Assembly: GCA_036873135.1 (NCBI GenBank)
Contig: JAPTYO010000018.1
Coordinates: 8,795,503 to 8,859,502 of the forward strand
Length of the DNA stretch: 64,000 bases
Direction of reading: 5' to 3'
Source of the DNA: Clarkia xantiana subsp. parviflora
Taxonomy: Eukaryota > Streptophyta > Magnoliopsida > Myrtales > Onagraceae
The position numbers and the translations under genes are program-made. The notes beneath the pieces were generated by a model. It searched no databases. It had not been told where the DNA came from and saw nothing but the letters and a program-made list of their open reading frames with translations. How positions within the stretch are numbered: position 1 is the first letter of the stretch; each line of letters begins with the position of its first letter. Shown one piece after another: positions 59,363 to 64,000 of the stretch.

Positions 59363-59376
59363 AAAGAGGGGCAAAC
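59363..59376 (+). other. Polypurine tract of Ogre-like copy 3
   Basis: AAAGAGGGGCAAAC lies directly before the 3' LTR. Confidence 0.8.
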
Positions 59377-59966
59377 TGTAAACACTCGATTTTGACCCGG
59401 ACGTAACGACATACGTCAAATTCCGGACGCGTCAAGCCACAAAGTCCCCAAAAATGCTTAAGGGCATATTAGGGAAATTATTATAAAATATATTTTAAAT
59501 TATTTCAAATTTATTTAATATTTTCGGAATATTTAAAAATATATATATAATAATTAGTTTTTTTTATTTTAGAAAATTATCTGTAAGATATTTATCGCCA
59601 GATATTATTTTTTTATTCAAAAAATAATTATCTGTAAAGATAAATATCCTTAGGAATATTCTCTAGAATAATTATCTGTTAGCTTTTTTTATTTAAATTT
59701 TATCTGTAAACTAGACTAGGGTTTTAGTATAAATAGGGGTCTAGGTTTACATTGTAAAGGACACAGAGAAAAACAGCAAAAAGAAGCAATAATACCTTAT
59801 TTTCGGGTTATGTGCGATTTTTGTCTTCTAGTGAATTATTTATTTAATTTTTTTCTCTGGTTTGTGTCCTTCCCCGCAGGTGCTGCCCGGGTCTGCCAGT
59901 GGCCGGACCACCATCCGCCCACCACGTCGCCGACCGACCCCGACCACCTCCAGCTATCGCCGACGA

Positions 59967-60037
<71 letters not shown>

Positions 60038-61236
60038 TTCTCTCTCCGCTGTGACCCTTCCCGGCCGGCGACCTCCAGCAGCAACCTCCGCGACGACCAC
60101 CATTCCACCACCGTCCCTGCTGCATCAGTCCCCGTCGTCCGCCTGGATCCACCGTTCCCCGCCGGTCCGCCAGGCCATGGCCGTTCCGAACACTCTAGAT
60201 ATGTCCAGCTCTCCAGCACCCGACCTCGCCGGCCACCACCGCGACCACGAGCCGCCCTGGTAGCTGCCCTTTGCCGAGTTTTAGCCACGCTGCCGCTGCA
60301 CCCTGCCCTTCCGGAAACTCCGCCCTGCTCCGACGAGGTCACGCCACTGCTCCAACAACCACGTCGTCGCCGGAAGTGGCCCACTACTGCTGTCGACCTG
60401 GCCCCCTGCTGTCGCCTTCATCCCTGCAGGTTCGTCTGCGAGTCATCCATCAATTCTCGTCGACCAATAGCTGACCAGCACTCGACCACCCTCAGCCCAG
60501 GCTAAGACGACGACCAGTCCGGCACTGCCGGACCCAGCCCTGAAGACCATCGCTGAGATCTCCACCACCACCGCGTCGGAGCTCGTCCCACTGCCCGACG
60601 TCTGTCCCTGCTCCGATGCCCCTGCGTCTCCTTCCCAGGCGAGAGTTTCCAGATTTTTTTATTTATTATTATTATTATTATTATTCTGTTATTATATTAT
60701 TATTATTATTGTATTATATTTAATTAGATGTTTAAATGTAATTAGATAAATTTGATTAGGTAGAGTGTTAATTGTTCAGGTTGTATGTATGATTGAATAT
60801 GTATTAAGTTGTGTATGTATTTAAAAATGTTAGATAATTTTGGGCTTTAGATTTTGTCTTAATTAGGACTTGTAGATTATAATTAATTTTTAGATTTAGG
60901 TTACTGATTGATAATATTTTTTGCATATCATAAATTTAATTAAATCATGACGTCGTTAAATTAGCCTGATATAGCATGTATTAAAAAATAAAATTGGCAA
61001 TTAAGTGAACTGAGTACCGAAAGGGCGTAGTTAAAAATTAATATTTTTAATTCGTAATAGAACCCCCGAACTCGAATTTCTGATCCTAACCGATTTTGTA
61101 CATAGGAATTTAATTCGTTATACGCCTAGGTAATTTAGGATTCTAGTTAGCCTAATAATTAACTAGTGGCGACTCTATTTAAAAATCCCGCGTTTTTAAA
61201 ACGTATATTGCCTTAAGTCAGATTTTAGGTCTGACA
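59377..61236 (+). repeat. 3' LTR of Ogre-like copy 3
   Basis: An 1,860-bp LTR from TGTAAACACTCG to GGTCTGACA, followed by the ATTAC duplication. It contains a (CT)n tract at 59967-60046 and an (ATT)n tract at 60658-60712. It is the only complete uninterrupted LTR of this family in the window. Confidence 0.95.
59728..59735 (+). promoter_or_regulatory. Candidate LTR TATA box
   Basis: TATAAATA followed by GGGG lies about 160 bp before the GC-rich LTR block. Confidence 0.65.
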
Positions 61237-61241
61237 ATTAC
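61237..61241. other. Right target-site duplication ATTAC
   Basis: Pairs with 32400-32404. Confidence 0.95.
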
Positions 61242-61910
61242 TTCAAATCGAAAAATGTTACTGTCACATTACAAGCCTTCTAAATCGTACGCAACCCAGA
61301 CATTTTTTCATGCTTTTCGAAAACATCATTGCGTAAGGATTTAGTTAATGGATCCACAGCCATGTTTTCTGAAGGCATGAATTCGACTGTGATCAGCTTG
61401 TCTACTACCATACTTCTCATAGTTGTATTTTATATCAATGTGTTTTGTCCTACTATGGTACTTCAGATTCTTGACTGCCCCTATCGCGGTTTGACTATCA
61501 GAGTAAATACGCAAAGCTTACTCCCGTCCTTGATGTCAAGCAAGGCGACCAAGAGTCTCTTTAGCCATGCAGCTTTATGTGTGTTCTTTGAGAGAGCTAA
61601 GATTTCGGATTCCATAGTGGACAACGTGACACATGATTGCTTCTTGTTCATCCAATAGATGGCGACATTAGCAAGGAGAAACATTCCTCCTAAGGTAGAC
61701 TTATGATCATCCAAATAACCACCATGGTCGGTGTCACTATATCCTACAAATTCAAGCTTACTTCCCTCATAGCACAGTCCGTAGTCTTCAATACCTTTCA
61801 GATATTTCTTTATTCGTTTCACAGCTCGTAAATGTTGATAACCGAGGTTTGATTGGAAATGCGGTACTAATACCACAACGCAACAGATGTCCGGACGAGT
61901 GCATTACATC
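61242..61910 (-). pseudogene. RNase H of second copia element
   Basis: The minus strand from 61876 reads HLRAVKRIKKYLKG, the RNase H core GYSDTDHGG, DDHKSTLGG and TMESEILALS, which is copia RNase H. A frameshift near 61500 follows. The end is recognisable as NMAVDPLTKSL and FEKHEK, with a stop near 61293. RT is missing because the homology breaks off near 61910. Its 3' untranslated region and LTR are at 30745-32404 on the far side of the Ogre-like insertion. It is more diverged than the copia at 24.3-25.7 kb, but keeps the KS-T and S-DTD pattern better. Confidence 0.9.
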
Positions 61911-62164
61911 GCGTACACATTTATTAAAAAAGTGCTACAATGGTTTTACATAGAATTCCTTAAAAGTGGGACCCACCTATTTAAACTTATAGCATCCATA
62001 ATGATATTACATAGTATTACTTGAATGTAGGTTTAACGTATTTTTTATATAAACTGTATAAAACCGACTACAATGGTTTTACATAGCATTCCTTAAAAAT
62101 GGGACCCACCTATTTAAACTTAAAGCATCCACAATGATATTACATAGTATTACTTAGATGTAGG
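61911..62164. repeat. Two imperfect copies of a unit of about 100 bp
   Basis: 61932-62035 and 62068-62167 share CTACAATGGTTTTACATAG, GGGACCCACCTATTTAAAC and AATGATATTACATAGTATTA. It may be a duplicated MITE. The second copy runs into the LTR of element C. Confidence 0.75.
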
Positions 62165-62996
62165 TTTTGGGATATGATTCGAGATAACCTAAGATAGATT
62201 GGGATTGCTTTAGTCGAGATCTCTAAAAGATAAGACGACAACTACTTACGACCCAAATGATAAGATAAAGATAATGATCGGCGCTGATATGAAGAGATGT
62301 TGATAACTAAGACAAAACACCTGAACAAGGGTGACAACTCTACTCGAAGACTCTCACTCTTAAGGTAGGAGTCGAGTCGACAACTCGGTGTTATCAAGAA
62401 AACCCTTTCTTATGAGAAAGAGGTACCACCTGGAAACCTGCTTGCAACCCCGAAGATAACCCTTCCTCCTAAAGAGGAGACACCAGCTGGTAACCTGCTT
62501 GCCGCCTATTGATTTAGGGAAACCTATTCTTCAAGGAAAAGCTGAGGTGGCAACCTACTTGTCACCTAGTTAGAAGAACCTTCGACATTAAGGAATGACG
62601 AGGTAACAACCTACTTGTCACCTACTGACACTCCACCGTCTCCCTCAACCAATCAGAGAAAGGTGGCCACCGCCACTGGACAGCCAATCAGAGCTTAGCT
62701 GCCGCCACTTAAAGTCGGTACAACCCTTCCTTATAAATAGGAGAACATTTTTATTACTTTATATTCTATTACATACTTCTTAAATTATTCTCTCTCAAAT
62801 TCCATTACTGTCTTAAGCTTCAGAGTGTAATCAGGGGCAGATCCCCACCCCCTTTTCAGGTTCTCGCCCATCAAATACTAAAAAAAGAAACTATGCACCC
62901 GACGAGGTCGATAAAGATACCCATAAGAGTCCAGCGAAGAAGAGACTGAGAAGTCCACTACATGGAGCTCCAGGCCATGTCATTTTGATCCCAACA
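62165..62996 (+). repeat. 5' LTR of gypsy element C
   Basis: It ends GATCCCAACA directly before the primer site. The start is inferred from the inverted match of TTTTGGGAT at 62165 to ATCCCAACA, so it may be off by a few bases. The element continues past the right edge of the window. Confidence 0.75.
62732..62739 (+). promoter_or_regulatory. TATA box of element C LTR
   Basis: TATAAATA is followed by GGAGAAC, about 260 bp before the LTR end. Confidence 0.7.
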
Positions 62997-63016
62997 TTTG
63001 GCACCGTCTGTGGGAA
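62997..63016 (+). other. Primer binding site of element C
   Basis: TTTGGCACCGTCTGTGGGAA, the same type as in elements A and B. Confidence 0.85.
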
Positions 63017-63031
63017 GGCGATCAAAAGGTC

Positions 63032-64000
63032 ATGGAACCACCAAGGAGTAACTCAAGACGAAACCAAACATGGAGACCAGAAGGTGTTTTCCAAGGGTTG
63101 ACAAAAACCTTGGAAAGATACTTTAGGCATTTCGAAGGAGCCTATAGTGGAGGCGAACTTATGGAGGGATAAGCCATCCGTGCATTCTTTAGAAGGTTGG
63201 GACCGCAATCCCAATCTTTAGCCATCACTCAATACACAGAACCTGGGGAAAGATGGGAAGATCTAATCCATAGAGCGACCCACCATGTTAGGGCCGAACA
63301 AACTCTGGCGAATCGCTCAACCCAACAAGACCCCTGAGGTCGAAGCGAGATTTTTTCCATGCGAGGAGCTTCCTCAAGAGAATTTTGACAAACCCAAAAG
63401 AGATTGGAAAGACTTCAAATGGCTGAGGGAACTCGTCGTCACTTCTCCTATTGTGAAAGTGAACGAGCAGAGGGGCACAACACAGAAGATTGCCTCCTCG
63501 CCAGGAGAGAGCTCGAATTTATGCAAAGAGAAATCCAACGTCACCACCGCCATCGTTCCCATGAACAAAGAAGGTGGAGGACCCCTCCGGAGAATGACAT
63601 CAACGTCTTGTCATGAGGATTTGCAACAAGAGGAGATTCAGGAGCTGCGAGAGACCTCTACGCGACACGGGAAATCTCCTCGCCAGGCACGTATAAGAAG
63701 CCGAGGGAGTTAGAACCAGTGGCGATCACATTTTCCATGGATGATTTCACCAAGGCAACACAACCCCATGAAGACGCCCTGGTAATCACAACTCGGATAG
63801 ATAACTCGTAAATAAAAAAGATACTCGTGGACGGAGGAAGTTCAGCAGATGTAATCACTTTCGAAGTCATTGCCGCGATGCGATACCTGAAGAAGGATCT
63901 CCAGGAAGTGACCTCCCTGCTAAGAGGATTTGCAGGAAGAACGTCTTACCCCTTGGGAGCGATACTACTCCCTGTAATCCTAGGCGAAGGATGGAAAGCC
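63032..64000 (+). pseudogene. Element C gag-protease, truncated by window end
   Basis: One frame from the ATG at 63032 is kept to the window end with no frameshift, but five stops interrupt it: TAA 63170-63172, TGA 63335-63337, TGA 63386-63388, TGA 63614-63616 and TAA 63809-63811. A zinc-knuckle-like CESERAEGHNTEDC lies near codons 145-158. The protease site ILVDGGSSADV is near 63823, followed by GFAGRTSYPLGAI. It is shorter than the gag of elements A and B, so the N-terminal part of Gag is reduced. The lineage is Tat-like by the motif and primer site. Confidence 0.9.

Larger units (their letters stand above)
32405..61236 (+). mobile_element. Ogre/Tat-like non-autonomous LTR element, copy 3
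   Basis: The 5' LTR is 32405-33805 plus 52639-53074, the internal region 53075-59376 and the 3' LTR 59377-61236. Without the nested element A it is about 10.0 kb. It is flanked by ATTAC duplications. The 6.3-kb internal region has no retroelement protein. It follows the same order as copy 1: primer site, foldback, conserved block, AT-rich motif array, spacer, GTAGCC array, CCAGTGGCG array, polypurine tract. The GACTGTAAC array of copy 1 is absent. Confidence 0.92.

Noticed and set aside
58550..59395. 281-codon plus-strand frame rich in RHWRLYF repeats
   Set aside because: It is the translation of the 27-28-bp CGCCACTGGAGGC array. The repeats are open in several frames and on both strands.

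Overview
The window is heterochromatin-like plant DNA made almost entirely of nested LTR retrotransposons. A plant, probably a dicot, is indicated by Ty3/gypsy elements with the Tat-type double RNase H and an antisense extra gene, Ty1/copia elements with the initiator-Met primer site, a Helitron, a FAR1/MULE-type SWIM fragment and foldback MITEs. I found no intact host gene, tRNA, rRNA or CRISPR array. The species cannot be named from the sequence.

Layout. 1-14098 (minus strand): a protein-less Ogre/Tat-like LTR element (about 1.87-kb LTRs, 7.5-kb internal region). Its 3' LTR runs off the left edge, and its 5' LTR carries a 2.9-kb Helitron (9845-12769). 14099-17136: a second partial internal region of the same family sharing the 9304-14098 LTR. 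17137-27472: a decayed copia element whose first 1.9 kb is duplicated head-to-head around an LTR, with RT/RNase H remnants at 24.3-25.7 kb and a 3' LTR at 26871-27472. 27473-28246: the C-terminal end of a FAR1/MULE-like protein. 28247-30744: non-coding DNA with a palindromic GCATTCTGCAG repeat cluster and one small MITE.

30745-61910 is a four-level nest read from exact target-site duplications (TSDs). A minus-strand copia element (30745-32404 and 61242-61910) was hit by a plus-strand Ogre-like element (32405-61236, TSD ATTAC). The 5' LTR of that element was hit by a Tat-type gypsy element A (33806-52633, TSD AATAT). A's antisense gene was then hit by a minus-strand Tat-type element B (42343-50290, TSD ATCCC). 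LTR divergence falls in the same order: B's LTRs are almost identical, A's differ at about 17 sites, and the Ogre-like LTRs differ more.

A keeps gag, protease, RT, two RNase H domains and integrase, broken by frameshifts, stops and changed catalytic residues. It also has an antisense intron-containing gene next to its 3' LTR. B has lost about 0.93 kb of RT and carries a 1.5-kb tandem array in its 3' untranslated region. 62165-64000 is the 5' LTR and gag-protease start of a third gypsy element, C, whose single reading frame holds five stop codons.

The Ogre-like elements and element B encode no complete replication machinery, so they would depend on proteins from relatives such as intact versions of A. 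The most unusual material is non-coding: collinear arrays of dyad-symmetric tandem repeats in the 3' parts of the Tat-type elements, a 981-bp triplication, and an alternating inverted TTCAGGTAA/TTACCTGAA array in the Ogre-like leader.
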